Shown: positions 42,457 to 52,127, counted from the stretch's first letter. The stretch: 64,000 nt of DNA from Gordonia sp. KTR9 (GCF_000143885.2 NC_018581.1:3658001-3722000), one strand, 5' to 3'. The notes: generated by a model not told the origin, from the sequence alone. Program-made: numbers and translations.

Positions 42457-43430
42457 AGCTCACTCTCCTCGATGACATTCCCGTCGCTCACCCGGGCGTC
42501 CGCCCACGAGACATAGGGCGACACATGGAAATACTGTTTCGTCACGGCTTCGTTGACCGCGCGGCAGGTGTCCTGCAGGTCGACGAGCCGGTCCTGCAGA
42601 TCGTCGAGCAACTTGCCGGGCTCGAGGAACTCCAGTGAACTGCGCGCGCGGCCCAGGAGCAACTGGGCCTCCGCCTGCGCACCGACACGGCTGGGCCCCT
42701 TCTCGAGCTGACCCAGGTTGTGTTCGGCGACGCTGAGGGCGTGGAAGATCGACCGCGGGAACAACCGGTCGAGAAGCATGAACTCGACGATGTTCTCTGC
42801 GTCCAGCACCCCTCGGTATGTCCGTAGGAACGTGTCGTGCCCGCCCGCACTCACGAGCACGTTGACCCACGCCGGCGACGACGTCCGATCCCCGGCGCGC
42901 GACAACAACATCCGGATCGTCATGTCGACCCGCTCCACCGACCGGCCCAGCAACAGATACCGGTAACCGTCGTCGTGGCTGAGGGTGGCGTCGGCCAACC
43001 CGGCGAACATCGCCGCCCGGTTCTTCACATACGACAGGAACTCGTGGGGACCGAGACGGCGCGAACGACGTTCGGCGGCGTCGAGCCCGTTGTATGTGGT
43101 GTTCAAACACTCCCACAACTCGCTGGAGGTGACTTCGCGTGCGCCGCGGGCGTTCTCACGCGCCGCGCGGATCAGGTCGACGATCGATCCCACCGCGTCG
43201 GCGTCGTAGGCGACCCGTTCGGTCAGCGACCAGACGTCGAGTTCCTCGTCGTCCTCCGGCGCGGTGAGCCCGAGTACCTGGATGATCAGCCGTGCCTGCC
43301 GGTCGACGTCGACCGTGGTGTCCTCGAGGATCTGGTGGATCGCGACGTCGAGAATCCGCGCCATGTCGTCGGCGCGCTCGACGTATCTGCCGATCCAGTA
43401 CAGCGACTCGGCGTTCCGCGCCAGCATCAT
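42453..43430 (-). CDS. Alpha-E domain protein (DUF403)
   Basis: 325 residues. MMLARNAESLYWIGRYVERADDMARILDV is the typical start of alpha-E proteins, and the whole is an all-helical domain rich in Arg and Glu. It overlaps both neighbours (ATGA with the ATP-grasp gene upstream, GTGA with the transglutaminase gene downstream), so the three are made together, perhaps as a complex. No catalytic motif is visible. Confidence 0.9.
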   Translation of the reverse strand: MMLARNAESLYWIGRYVERADDMARILDVAIHQILEDTTVDVDRQARLIIQVLGLTAPEDDEELDVWSLTERVAYDADAVGSIVDLIRAARENARGAREVTSSELWECLNTTYNGLDAAERRSRRLGPHEFLSYVKNRAAMFAGLADATLSHDDGYRYLLLGRSVERVDMTIRMLLSRAGDRTSSPAWVNVLVSAGGHDTFLRTYRGVLDAENIVEFMLLDRLFPRSIFHALSVAEHNLGQLEKGPSRVGAQAEAQLLLGRARSSLEFLEPGKLLDDLQDRLVDLQDTCRAVNEAVTKQYFHVSPYVSWADARVSDGNVIEESEL

Positions 43431-45313
43431 CGGACATCACCGTCCTCGCGCTGCGTCATCGAGCCGGACTGGGACATCGAGCCGGACTGGGTCATCGAGC
43501 CAGACTGGGACATAGAGGCAGACTGGGACATCGGGGTCAGCTGCTGCGTCATGCCGCCCAGGTGCTGCGTCATGGCACCCTGCTGTTGCTGCTGGGTCTG
43601 CGTGTGGACCGGATCGGGGGCGCTCTCGGCGGGCCGGGCGGCGGCGACACCGCTCGTCGTGACGACCTTGGCGCCCGACAGTTCGCGGTCTCCCTCGGAG
43701 GTGCGCGAGGCCAGCACCCAGGTGTCCTTGGAACCGCCACCCTGGCTCGAGTTCACGACGAGCGATCCCTCCGGCAGCGCGACCCGGGTGAGCCCCCCGG
43801 GCAGGACCCACACGGACTCACCGTCGTTGACGGCGAACGGACGCAGGTCGACGTGACGCGGGCGGATGTCGTCGCCGATCTTGGTCGGCACCGTCGACAG
43901 CTGCACGACCGGCTGGGCGATCCATCCGCGCGGATCGTTGCGGACCTTGCGTGCCAGCGCATCCAGTTCCGCCCCGCTGGCGTCGGGCCCGAAGACGATG
44001 CCGTAACCACCCGATCCCTCAACGGGTTTGACGACGAGCTCGTCGATGCGGTCGAGCACCTCCTCGCACTCGTCGGGCAGCCAGCACCGCAGCGTGTCCA
44101 CGTTCTGCAGGCTCGGCTTCTCCCCGAGGTAGTACTGGATGATCTCGGGGACATAGGTGTAGATCAGCTTGTCGTCGCCGACGCCGTTGCCGACGGCGCT
44201 GGAGATCACGACGTTGCCCGCGCGGGCCGCGTTGAGCAGACCGGCCACGCCCAGCATCGAATCCGGACGGAACTGCATGGGATCGAGGTAGTCGTCGTCG
44301 ATGCGCCGGTAGATGACGTCGACTCGCTGCTCACCTTCGGTCGTGCGCATGTACACGACGTTGTCGCGGCAGAAGAGGTCCCGGCCCTCCACCAGTTCGA
44401 CGCCCATCAGCCGCGCCAGGAGCGAGTGCTCGAAGTAGGCGGAGTTCGCCACGCCCGGGGTGAGCACGACGATGTTCGGGTCGGCCTCGTTGAACGCCGC
44501 CGACGCGCGCAGTGCGCGGAGCAGATGACTCGGATAGTCGGCGACCGCGCGCACCTTGTGTTTGGAGAACAGGTCCGGGAAGACGCGTGCCATTGCCCGC
44601 CGGTTCTCGAGCACATAGGACACACCCGACGGCGACCGCAGGTTGTCCTCGAGGACGCGGAAGTCACCGTTCTCGTCGCGGATCAGGTCGATGCCCGCGA
44701 CGTGGATGCGAACACCGTTGGGCGGCCGGATGTTTGCGGCCTGCCGGTGGAAGTGCTCGCAGGAGTGGACGAGTCGCTTGGGCAACACCCCGTCACGCAG
44801 GATCTCCTGCTCGCCGTAGATGTCGTCGAGGAACAGTTCGAGGGCCTGTACCCGCTGGGTGATGCCGGCCTCGAGCTTGTTCCACTCGGCCGCCGAGATC
44901 ACCCGTGGCACAACGTCCAACGGGAACGGACGTTCCTTACCGGAGAGCGAGAAGGTCACGCCCTGGTCGAGGTAGGCACGTCCGAGGGCTTCCACACGGG
45001 CCTCGACCAGGTCGGACTGATCCTCGTCGGCCATCGCCTTGTAGATGCCGCGGTACGGCGTGCGCACCTCGCCGGCGGCGTCGAACATCTCGTCATATGC
45101 CTTGCCGTACGGGCCTTTTGCGTATCCACCGAAGTTGCCGGTGAAATTGTCCACGGTCGTCGACTTCGCCGACTTGCCACCCGAACCAGCGCCCTTCGCC
45201 GCGCCGTTACGTCCGGATGCAGCACGGCCTGATGAGTTCGAAGACGCCGACTTCGGGGCTGCGGACTTACGCGCAGCCTTCTTGGTAGGCGCACTTGTCG
45301 ATGCGGGGGTCAT
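43427..45313 (-). CDS. Circularly permuted ATP-grasp protein with a repetitive C-terminal tail
   Basis: 628 residues. The central region (AYDEMFDAAGEVRTPYRGIYK, then GVRIHVAGIDLIRDENGDFRVLEDNLRSPSGVSYVLENRR, VVKPVEGSGGYGIVFGPDASG) matches the circularly permuted type 2 ATP-grasp family (DUF404/407). The N-terminal 60 residues are rich in Ala, Ser and Lys. The last 50 residues are an Ser/Gln/Met repeat (MSQSGSMTQSGS) coded by 18-base tandem repeats. ATP-grasp enzymes ligate an acid to an amine with ATP, so it may form an amide bond that the transglutaminase-like partner handles. Its stop overlaps the alpha-E start. Confidence 0.92.
   Translation of the reverse strand: MTPASTSAPTKKAARKSAAPKSASSNSSGRAASGRNGAAKGAGSGGKSAKSTTVDNFTGNFGGYAKGPYGKAYDEMFDAAGEVRTPYRGIYKAMADEDQSDLVEARVEALGRAYLDQGVTFSLSGKERPFPLDVVPRVISAAEWNKLEAGITQRVQALELFLDDIYGEQEILRDGVLPKRLVHSCEHFHRQAANIRPPNGVRIHVAGIDLIRDENGDFRVLEDNLRSPSGVSYVLENRRAMARVFPDLFSKHKVRAVADYPSHLLRALRASAAFNEADPNIVVLTPGVANSAYFEHSLLARLMGVELVEGRDLFCRDNVVYMRTTEGEQRVDVIYRRIDDDYLDPMQFRPDSMLGVAGLLNAARAGNVVISSAVGNGVGDDKLIYTYVPEIIQYYLGEKPSLQNVDTLRCWLPDECEEVLDRIDELVVKPVEGSGGYGIVFGPDASGAELDALARKVRNDPRGWIAQPVVQLSTVPTKIGDDIRPRHVDLRPFAVNDGESVWVLPGGLTRVALPEGSLVVNSSQGGGSKDTWVLASRTSEGDRELSGAKVVTTSGVAAARPAESAPDPVHTQTQQQQQGAMTQHLGGMTQQLTPMSQSASMSQSGSMTQSGSMSQSGSMTQREDGDVR
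43455..43544. repeat. 18-base tandem repeat, five units, inside the ATP-grasp gene
   Basis: Units start at 43455, 43473, 43491, 43509 and 43527. Each encodes a six-residue unit of the form Ser/Thr-Gln-Ser-Gly/Ala-Ser-Met. The period is a multiple of three, so unit gain or loss leaves the frame intact. Confidence 0.85.
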
Positions 45314-45406
45314 AAACTGCCATGGTGCTACAGAATGTCGAAATCGGCACGACGTCGCCCGGCCGTGTCATCGACGAGGTCCCGAACGTCGCGCGGAGGT
45401 CGCCGA

Positions 45407-46552
45407 TCAGGATGATCGGCGCGCGGCGATCACCCGCCGTTTGACCCTCCTGAGTACGTTCGCCGCGCGGGTCCGCGCACGAGGACCCACCTTGGGCAGT
45501 GGCGCCGCGAGCACCATCGCCGCGATCGTGTCGAGTGCGACGTCGAGCACCTCGCCCTCCGACGGCGACGGTACGTCCGTGGCGTCGTGTTCCGCCGACA
45601 CCACCAGGTCGGCGAGGTCGCCGGCGACGTCGTAGCCGGCCTCACGAACCGCCGCTACCATCCGCCGGGACTCCCCCGCCGCCCATTCCCGACTCTTGTC
45701 CGAGAGTCCCTGCGGAGGACCGGACGGCGCCTCGAACAGGATCTCGCCGATCAGCTGACCCTTGATGATCCGCTCGTACCGGCGCCATTCGATGACCTCG
45801 GGCTGCAGCCGGCGGTTGAGCCCGCGCAGGAACTCCGCCTGCGGCGCGGACAGGGAACTGTTCAGGCTGGGGACGGGAATGCGCAGCGGTGTGGGGTCGA
45901 TGCCCATCACCCCCAGGAACCGGTCCCACAAGGTGTCACCCGGCGCGGCCCCACGCCCCGGCACGGTGACCACGTGCACACGCTCGGGGCCGACGAATCG
46001 AGACCAGCGCTCGAGGATGCCGATGTAGTCCTGGAACTCCCAGAACGGCTCCTCGTCCATGGCATCCGCCGTGACGGGCTCGCCGTTGCTGCGCCCCTCG
46101 GACGCGAACGCCACCGAATCGACGAACTCGTCGAACGAGGCCCGGCGCTGGTTCTTGACATTCTCCTGCCACACGGAGGGCAGCTGACGGCCCAGGTCGC
46201 GGACGGTCGCGATCACGTGGACCTCGTCGGCGAAGGACAGATCGGTCATCAGCCGTTCGATCTGGTCGACCGTCGCTGTGCTGTACAGCTCATGGGAGAG
46301 CAGGGAGATCTGCGGCCAGGCGCGGATCTGACCGAGCAGCTTCGGCCAGGTGCCGGCGAAGGCGGGATCGACCCAGTCGAGGTATCGCTCGGGCTGCAGG
46401 TGCACCGCGGCGTGGAAGTGATCGGAGATCACATTTCCCGGGTACAGCAGTCCGGACGACTGCAACGCCAGGTCGCGGTTTCGCCAGAGGCGATCCTGCA
46501 GATGGGTGGTCCCGGTCTTGGGGAGGCCGATGTGCACATAAACGACGGACAT
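45407..46552 (-). CDS. Sulfotransferase-like protein
   Basis: 381 residues. VYVHIGLPKTGTTHLQDRL is the 5'-phosphosulfate-binding loop of PAPS-dependent sulfotransferases, and VHVIATVRDLGRQLPSVWQE resembles the 3'-phosphate-binding strand with its Arg and Ser. No signal peptide or membrane span. The C-terminus (RTRAANVLRRVKRRVIAARRSS) is very basic. It would transfer sulfate from PAPS to a hydroxyl group, in mycobacteria usually of a glycolipid; the acceptor is unknown. It stands alone, divergent from rpsT. Confidence 0.8.
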   Translation of the reverse strand: MSVVYVHIGLPKTGTTHLQDRLWRNRDLALQSSGLLYPGNVISDHFHAAVHLQPERYLDWVDPAFAGTWPKLLGQIRAWPQISLLSHELYSTATVDQIERLMTDLSFADEVHVIATVRDLGRQLPSVWQENVKNQRRASFDEFVDSVAFASEGRSNGEPVTADAMDEEPFWEFQDYIGILERWSRFVGPERVHVVTVPGRGAAPGDTLWDRFLGVMGIDPTPLRIPVPSLNSSLSAPQAEFLRGLNRRLQPEVIEWRRYERIIKGQLIGEILFEAPSGPPQGLSDKSREWAAGESRRMVAAVREAGYDVAGDLADLVVSAEHDATDVPSPSEGEVLDVALDTIAAMVLAAPLPKVGPRARTRAANVLRRVKRRVIAARRSS

Positions 46553-46631
46553 GATGAGTCCACCGTAGACTTTCGTTCACGATGATTCTTATCGTGCGGC
46601 GCGAGCACGGGGTGTGTCGGCGGCGTGGATT

Positions 46632-46659
46632 TTGGCGGGCTGACCCCGACTGGTAATGT
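46632..46659 (+). promoter_or_regulatory. rpsT promoter
   Basis: TTGGCG (46632-46637) and TAATGT (46654-46659) are 16 bases apart, with a TG two bases before the -10. It would give an mRNA leader of about 125 bases. Confidence 0.5.
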
Positions 46660-46791
46660 TGTGCGCTGTTGCGGTGACGCCGTGGAGATGCTTCACGCGC
46701 CGACGCCGCCCGGTGCGAGTTCGACCTCCCAGGCCGACCGCCCGACCCGAACAGACAGACGTATCCACCAGCAACGACAGAGGTAACACGC

Positions 46792-47052
46792 GTGGCAAAC
46801 ATCAAGTCTCAGATCAAGCGCAATCGCACCAACGAAGCGAACCGCCAGCGCAACCAGTCGGTGAAGTCGGCCCTTCGTACCGCGATCCGCAGCTTCCGTG
46901 AGGCTGTCGACTCCGGCGACAAGGCGAAGGCTGCCGAGCTCGGCCAGACCGCCAGCCGCAAGCTCGACAAGGCTGCCAGCAAGGGCGTCATCCACGCCAA
47001 CCAGGCCGCAAACAAGAAGTCGGCCATCGCCCTCGCGGTCAACAAGCTCTGA
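46792..47052 (+). CDS. rpsT: 30S ribosomal protein S20
   Basis: 86 residues opening [21 protein letters not shown], with the basic three-helix sequence ending [18 protein letters not shown], the full S20 pattern. It binds 16S rRNA early in 30S assembly. The start is GTG with AGAGGT seven bases upstream. It is transcribed alone, convergent with holA, and ends at a strong hairpin. Confidence 0.98.
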   Translation: MANIKSQIKRNRTNEANRQRNQSVKSALRTAIRSFREAVDSGDKAKAAELGQTASRKLDKAASKGVIHANQAANKKSAIALAVNKL

Positions 47053-47110
47053 TCTGACACCGACCCCGGTCGGCCCGACGGGTTGACCCGTCGCCATCTC
47101 TTCATATCTC

Positions 47111-47151
47111 CGCTCACCCCGGCAGCGTCCACGCAGCTGCCGGGGTGAGCG
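47111..47151. terminator. Perfect 16-bp hairpin between convergent rpsT and holA
   Basis: CGCTCACCCCGGCAGC (47111-47126) pairs perfectly with 47136-47151 around a 9-base loop. It lies 59 bases after rpsT and 18 before the holA stop, so it can act in both directions. There is no long U-tract. Confidence 0.85.
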
Positions 47152-47168
47152 GCGTTCTGTCAGGTGGG

Positions 47169-48167
47169 TCAGCTGCGTCGACGCCCGTCGGGCCTGAGCT
47201 CGGCGACCGTCGCGACCGCATGGGTGAGGCTGTAGTCGGGGTCGGCAGCCTGCCCCTTCACATCGGCGTTGAGCGCGGCCACCACGCCGATCGCGCGCGC
47301 GATCGACTCCGAATCCCACGCCTTGGCCTTCGCCTGCACGTTCTTGACCCGGTTGGGCGGCATGCCGAGCTCTCGGGCCGCATCGAAGTGGTTGATCGAC
47401 CCCATCGGCCGGATGCGTGCGATCGCATGCACGGCCTCGGCGAGGGCGTCGGCCAGCAGCACCCGTGGCACTCCGTGGTGCAGGGCCCAGGCCAGGGACT
47501 CCAGCGCGCCCGCGCGGTCGCCCGTCACCGCACGGTCGGCCACCTCGAAACCGGTCACCTCGGGACGACCCTGGTAGTACAACCGCACGGCGTCGCGGTC
47601 GACCTTGCCACCCGTATCGGCCACGAGCTGCGCGCACGCGGCGGCCAGCTCGCGCAGTTCTGATCCCACGCCTTCGACGACCTGCTCGACGACGTCGGCG
47701 CCGACCTTCACGCCCAGTGACCGGAATTCGTTGCGCACGAATGTCATCCGCTCCGACGGCCACTTCGGGGCCGTGGTCTCGTGTTCGACGGCACCGGCCT
47801 TCTTGAGTGCGGGGACCATCGACTTGGCCCGCCCTCCGCCGTGGTGCACGACCATCAGGGTGATGCCCTCGGGCAGTGACGACGCCGTCGCGACGATCAG
47901 CCCGGCCGGCTCCTTGCCCGCCTCGGCGGCGGCCTCGACGACGACGATCCGCTCCTCGGCGAACAAGGACGGACTGAGCAGTTCGGCGAGTTCGTGTTCG
48001 CTCACATCGCCGGCGCGCACCCGGGTCACCGGAACGGGGGTTCCCGCAGCCTTCGTCGCGGCGTCGACCACCGCCGAGATCACCCGGCCGGTGAGGAAGT
48101 CGTCGTCTCCGAGCAGCAGGTGCAGGCGATCGGTCACGGCGACAATGGTGCCAGACGAACCCGACAC
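47169..48167 (-). CDS. holA: DNA polymerase III subunit delta
   Basis: 332 residues: DRLHLLLGDDDFLTGRVISAVVDA at the N-terminus, then VSEHELAELLSPSLFAEERIVVVEAA and the helical C-terminus with ALHHGVPRVLLADALAEAVHAI. This is the clamp-loader delta subunit, which opens the beta sliding clamp. The GTG at 48167 is used; a second GTG at 48137 (VTDRLHLLLG) would also fit the family. In mycobacteria it likewise sits between rpsT and comEC; here an amino-acid permease has come in between. Confidence 0.92.
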   Translation of the reverse strand: MSGSSGTIVAVTDRLHLLLGDDDFLTGRVISAVVDAATKAAGTPVPVTRVRAGDVSEHELAELLSPSLFAEERIVVVEAAAEAGKEPAGLIVATASSLPEGITLMVVHHGGGRAKSMVPALKKAGAVEHETTAPKWPSERMTFVRNEFRSLGVKVGADVVEQVVEGVGSELRELAAACAQLVADTGGKVDRDAVRLYYQGRPEVTGFEVADRAVTGDRAGALESLAWALHHGVPRVLLADALAEAVHAIARIRPMGSINHFDAARELGMPPNRVKNVQAKAKAWDSESIARAIGVVAALNADVKGQAADPDYSLTHAVATVAELRPDGRRRS

Positions 48168-48302
48168 GATCGCCGGACCGCCACCAGGTCGGCCGAATAC
48201 GACAAAGTGGACAACGCCTGTGGCCGAATGAATCGGGGTGATCGCGGCTCGTTACGGTGAGCTTCTGCCAGAGGTCCACCGACATTTCAGGGAGTCGCCC
48301 GC

Positions 48303-49715
48303 GTGACTGTCGAGCATCCCGGCACCGACACGGGTGCCGACACCGACGAGGGATACCAGCGCGGCCTCACCGCCCGCACCGTGCAGATGATCGCCATTGG
48401 CGGCGCGATCGGCACGGGACTGTTCTACGGCGCGGGTGGTGCGATCGAGAAGGCGGGACCCGCACTCATCCTGGCGTACGCGCTCGCCGGGCTCGCGATC
48501 TTCATCGTGATGCGCGCCCTCGGCGAACTGCTCATCTACCGGCCCGTCTCCGGGGGCATCAGCGAGTACGCCGACGAGTTCCTCGGCCGCTTCGCCGGTT
48601 TCAGCCAGGGCTGGACCTACTGGGCCGTGTGGACGACGACGTGCATGGCCGAGATCACCGTGGCGGGCAAGTACATCAACTACTGGTGGCCGTCGGTTCC
48701 GGTCTGGGTCACCGCCCTCATCGCGCTCATCGTGCTGTTCGGCGCGAATCTGATCTCGGTCGGGGTGTTCGGTCGCGCGGAGTTCTGGTTCTCCGCCATC
48801 AAGGTCACCGCCATCCTCGGCATGATCATCGTCGGCATCGGCGTGCTGCTCCCGATCGCCGGACTCGGACCCGAGACCGGGCCGTCGGTGACGAACCTCT
48901 GGAACGACGGCGGCTTCTTCGCGACCGGGTTCAGCAACGCCCTGCTGAGCCTGCAGATCGTGATGTTCGCCTATGTCGGTGTCGAGCTCGTCGGCGTGAC
49001 CGCGGGCGAAGCGCAGAACCCGCGCGTCACGCTGCGCAAGGCGATCAACACCGTGCCGTTCCGCATCGGCATCTTCTACGTCGGCTCACTGATCGTGATT
49101 CTCTCGGTCCGCAGCTGGAAGGACTTCCAGGAAGGCGAGAGCCCCTTCGTCTCGGTGTTCTCCTACATCGGCATCCCCGGCGCGGCCGGCATCGTCAACT
49201 TCATCCTGCTGACCGCCGCCCTGTCATCGTGCAACTCCGGCATCTACTCCACCGGTCGCATGTTGCGCTCCCTCGCCCACACCGGCGACGCCCCGCGCCA
49301 GCTGACCTGGCTCTCGAGCCGCAAGGTCCCGGCCGCGGGCATCACCCTGAGCGCCGCGGTCATGGCGATCGGCGTCGTGGTGAACGTCATCGACCCCGAG
49401 CACGCCTTCGCCTACATCACCGCGGTGTCGACGGTGGGCATCATCGTCATCTGGTCGACGATCCTGCTGTGCCAGATGGCGTACCGGCGCAAGGTCGCGC
49501 GCGGCGAACTGCCTCGCTCGGACTACCGGGTGCCCGGCGCCCCGGTCACCACGTGGCTCGCACTCGGCTTCCTCGCGCTCGTGTTCGTCCTGCTGTTCTT
49601 CGACCGCGACGGCCGGATCGCGCTCGTCGTCGGGGCGGTCTGGTTCACCGCCGTCGGCATCGGCTACCTGGTGTGGAACCGTACCGCGGGCGAATTGGCC
49701 GACCGCGAGGTCTGA
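48303..49715 (+). CDS. Amino acid permease (APC superfamily, AAT family)
   Basis: 470 residues and about 12 membrane spans. The first span begins RTVQMIAIGGAIGTGLFYGAGGAIEKAGPA, the APC signature, with FGRAEFWFSAIKVTAIL and YVGVELVGVTAGEAQNP as further AAT family motifs. It starts at GTG with GGGAG eight bases before. It resembles CycA/GabP-type carriers for D-alanine, glycine, GABA or aromatic amino acids; the substrate cannot be fixed. It sits alone between holA and comEC. Confidence 0.9.
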   Translation: MTVEHPGTDTGADTDEGYQRGLTARTVQMIAIGGAIGTGLFYGAGGAIEKAGPALILAYALAGLAIFIVMRALGELLIYRPVSGGISEYADEFLGRFAGFSQGWTYWAVWTTTCMAEITVAGKYINYWWPSVPVWVTALIALIVLFGANLISVGVFGRAEFWFSAIKVTAILGMIIVGIGVLLPIAGLGPETGPSVTNLWNDGGFFATGFSNALLSLQIVMFAYVGVELVGVTAGEAQNPRVTLRKAINTVPFRIGIFYVGSLIVILSVRSWKDFQEGESPFVSVFSYIGIPGAAGIVNFILLTAALSSCNSGIYSTGRMLRSLAHTGDAPRQLTWLSSRKVPAAGITLSAAVMAIGVVVNVIDPEHAFAYITAVSTVGIIVIWSTILLCQMAYRRKVARGELPRSDYRVPGAPVTTWLALGFLALVFVLLFFDRDGRIALVVGAVWFTAVGIGYLVWNRTAGELADREV

Positions 49716-49745
49716 CCGCCGAGGTCGGCCGGCGCATCGACGCCC

Positions 49746-51143
49746 TCACCCAAATGGCGACCACACGTCCACACTCGCCCAGCTCACCCCGCCGAGGGTG
49801 CGCGCGCAGGCGACCATCCACCACAGCTCGGGCGCGAGGGCGCGCACCAGCAATTCGCCCACGAGCGCCCCGGGCCCGTCGGGCGGCCCGATCGCACCGA
49901 CGAGTGCGGCGAGGGTGCCGACCACACTGATCACGGCGACGACCGGCGCGACGAGGAGGTTCGCGACGATCCCCACCACCGAGAACGTTCCGGTCACCAC
50001 GACGACGATCGGCGCCGTCACCACCTGGGCGGTGACCGCCATCGCGATCACCTCGGCCACGCCGGGCGGACATCGCCACTCGCGTAGCCGATCCCGGAGT
50101 CGCGGCGCCCACACCACGATGGCTCCGGTCGCGGCGACCGACAGCGCGAACCCCGGCTGCAGCGCCAGTTCGGGCCACCACAGCAGGCCGCCGACGACCG
50201 CCGCTCCCAACGCCGGAACAGCCTGCGCTCGACGAGAGGCGAACAGCGCCAGCACCCCGACGGCGCCCATCAGGGCAGCACGCAGCACACTCGGCGACGG
50301 GCGGACGAGAACGACGAACCCCAGGATCACGACCAAGCCGACGATCGCGGCGGCCCGCGGCGGGACACCCACACTGCGTACCACCAGAAGTGCTGCGCCG
50401 CACACGATCGCGAAGTTGCTGCCGCTCACCGCGGTGAGGTGACTGAGTCCCGCGTCGCGGAAGTCCTCGCGTAGGCCGTCGTCGAGGGAGCTCTCGTCGC
50501 CGAGTACGAGCCCGGGCAGGAGTCCGGCCGCATCCGCATCGAGTCCTCGTGCGGCCAGCGTCTGCAGCCGCTCTCGGATCGCACCGGCCACCTCCTGGTG
50601 GCCGGGCGGTGGTCCGACCGGCCGGGGCCGCTGTGCCGTCACCGTCGCCACGAGAAGTGAGTGTGCGGGCGGCGGTCGTACCCGAACGATCGTCACCACC
50701 CGCTGGCCGGGCAACAGTCCCGACCACTCCTGCACATCACCCATCAGATCGGCAGCAGCCGGTCGAACTCGTTGCGATCCGATCTGTTCCACCCCCACCC
50801 GGACGCGCACCCGCCCTGCGGACGGTTGTCCGACGATCGTCGGGTCGCCGCGCACGGTCAGCACGACCGTCGCCTTGCCCGTCGTCGTCGCCAGCGGATG
50901 TTCGGTGCGGGCCTCCTGCCGAAGGGCCAGCGAGGTCGCGCACACCGCCGCGAGTCCGGCGACCACGACAACCAGACCGACCGTGTCCCAACCGATCCGA
51001 CCGGCGAGGCAGGCCACCGTGCCGGCGAGGGCGACCGCGCCCGAGCAGATCGCCAGCGCGAGCGTGTACGCCGTCGGCACCGCGAGCCCGAGCGCCGTCA
51101 CCGACCACACCGCCGCCGCCGGCACCAGCAGGCGGTAGTCCAC
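49746..51143 (-). CDS. comEC: ComEC/Rec2 family DNA-uptake channel-type protein, without the nuclease-like domain
   Basis: 465 residues, mostly membrane spans. The competence domain is clear (DFRDAGLSHLTAVSGSNFAIVCGAALLVVRSVGVPPR, then RPSPSVLRAALMGAVGVLAL). The C-terminal metallo-beta-lactamase domain of full-length ComEC (about 750 residues) is absent, as is usual in mycobacteria. Its role in DNA import in this group is untested. It follows comEA by three bases. Confidence 0.88.
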   Translation of the reverse strand: MDYRLLVPAAAVWSVTALGLAVPTAYTLALAICSGAVALAGTVACLAGRIGWDTVGLVVVVAGLAAVCATSLALRQEARTEHPLATTTGKATVVLTVRGDPTIVGQPSAGRVRVRVGVEQIGSQRVRPAAADLMGDVQEWSGLLPGQRVVTIVRVRPPPAHSLLVATVTAQRPRPVGPPPGHQEVAGAIRERLQTLAARGLDADAAGLLPGLVLGDESSLDDGLREDFRDAGLSHLTAVSGSNFAIVCGAALLVVRSVGVPPRAAAIVGLVVILGFVVLVRPSPSVLRAALMGAVGVLALFASRRAQAVPALGAAVVGGLLWWPELALQPGFALSVAATGAIVVWAPRLRDRLREWRCPPGVAEVIAMAVTAQVVTAPIVVVVTGTFSVVGIVANLLVAPVVAVISVVGTLAALVGAIGPPDGPGALVGELLVRALAPELWWMVACARTLGGVSWASVDVWSPFG

Positions 51144-51146
51144 CCC

Positions 51147-52127
51147 TCACACCGTCACGAGGTCGCGCAGTCTGGCCAGACGTGCCGGACCGATCCCCTC
51201 GACCTCGGCGAGCTCCTCCACGGAAGTGAAGCGTCCGTTCCGTTCCCGCCACGACAGGATGGCCTTCGCGGTGACGGGTCCGACTCCGGGCAGCTCGTCC
51301 AGGTCGGCCTCGGTGGCGGTGTTGAGGTTCACGAGTCCACCGGTGTCCGGCGTACTTTCCGCACCGCCGGCGGGAGCACCGGCACCCGCCGGATTTTCCA
51401 CTGCCGGCGGGGATGGCGCGCCGGCAGCCCCGACGACGGCACTGCGCAACGACATCTGTCCTTCGCCGCCCGCATAGCCGACGAGGATCTGATCGCCGTC
51501 CCGAAGCACCTGCGCGAGATTCAGGGACAGGAGATCGGCATTCTTGCGCACCCCACCCGCCCGGTCGATCGCCTCGGCGACCCGCGCCCCCGGCGCGAGG
51601 CGCACCAGCCCCGGCTTGTGGACCAGCCCGACGACACTGACGACCATCTGCGCCGGAGTCGGCTCGGCCGGCGTCGCAGGCAACGATGAATCCGGCACCT
51701 TCGACGTGCCGGCCACCGCACCGAAATCCACCACGGGCGCCGACTCCGAACCACGGAAGAGCCCGAACGCCGCCACCGCGCAGACGACGACACCGACCGC
51801 GATCAGTGCGAGGGCGGCCGGCGGTGCGACCGCGAAGCGTCGTCGAGGGAAGGGATCGTCGGCGTCGTCATCGTCCTCGGTGTCGACGTCGCCAGGGTCC
51901 GTTCGCCGACGCGGCGATCGCGCCGGCGGGGTGTCGAGCCAGGTCGGCATCCCGCCGATCCCCCACCCGGGGTGCTCGAGCTCCCCGACCGGTCCGGCCG
52001 GGTCATCGGTCTCCGTTGCGCGCGCCGGGGAATCGGGATCGATCCCTGCCGCGCCGTTCCGGCGGCCCGGCAGCTCGGCCACCGGCGCCAGCCGGTCCAG
52101 CGGATTCCGCCGTCCTGATGCGCTCAT
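51147..52127 (-). CDS. comEA: ComEA family helix-hairpin-helix DNA-binding protein
   Basis: 326 residues. After an acidic N-terminal cytosolic part, one membrane span (ALALIAVGVVVCAVAAFGLF, about residues 100-120) leads to an SLBB domain (VVSVVGLVHKPGLVRLAPGARVAEAIDRAGGV) and a C-terminal pair of HhH motifs (VNLNTATEADLDELPGVGPVTAKAIL, VEGIGPARLARLRDL). ComEA binds DNA at the cell surface and hands it to ComEC. The N-terminus is longer than in Bacillus. Confidence 0.92.
   Translation of the reverse strand: MSASGRRNPLDRLAPVAELPGRRNGAAGIDPDSPARATETDDPAGPVGELEHPGWGIGGMPTWLDTPPARSPRRRTDPGDVDTEDDDDADDPFPRRRFAVAPPAALALIAVGVVVCAVAAFGLFRGSESAPVVDFGAVAGTSKVPDSSLPATPAEPTPAQMVVSVVGLVHKPGLVRLAPGARVAEAIDRAGGVRKNADLLSLNLAQVLRDGDQILVGYAGGEGQMSLRSAVVGAAGAPSPPAVENPAGAGAPAGGAESTPDTGGLVNLNTATEADLDELPGVGPVTAKAILSWRERNGRFTSVEELAEVEGIGPARLARLRDLVTV

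Noticed and set aside
48257..49930. A 557-codon open frame over the amino-acid permease gene
   Set aside because: It is Arg/His-rich, has no recognisable family, and is the +2 shadow of the permease, whose membrane spans and start fit perfectly.
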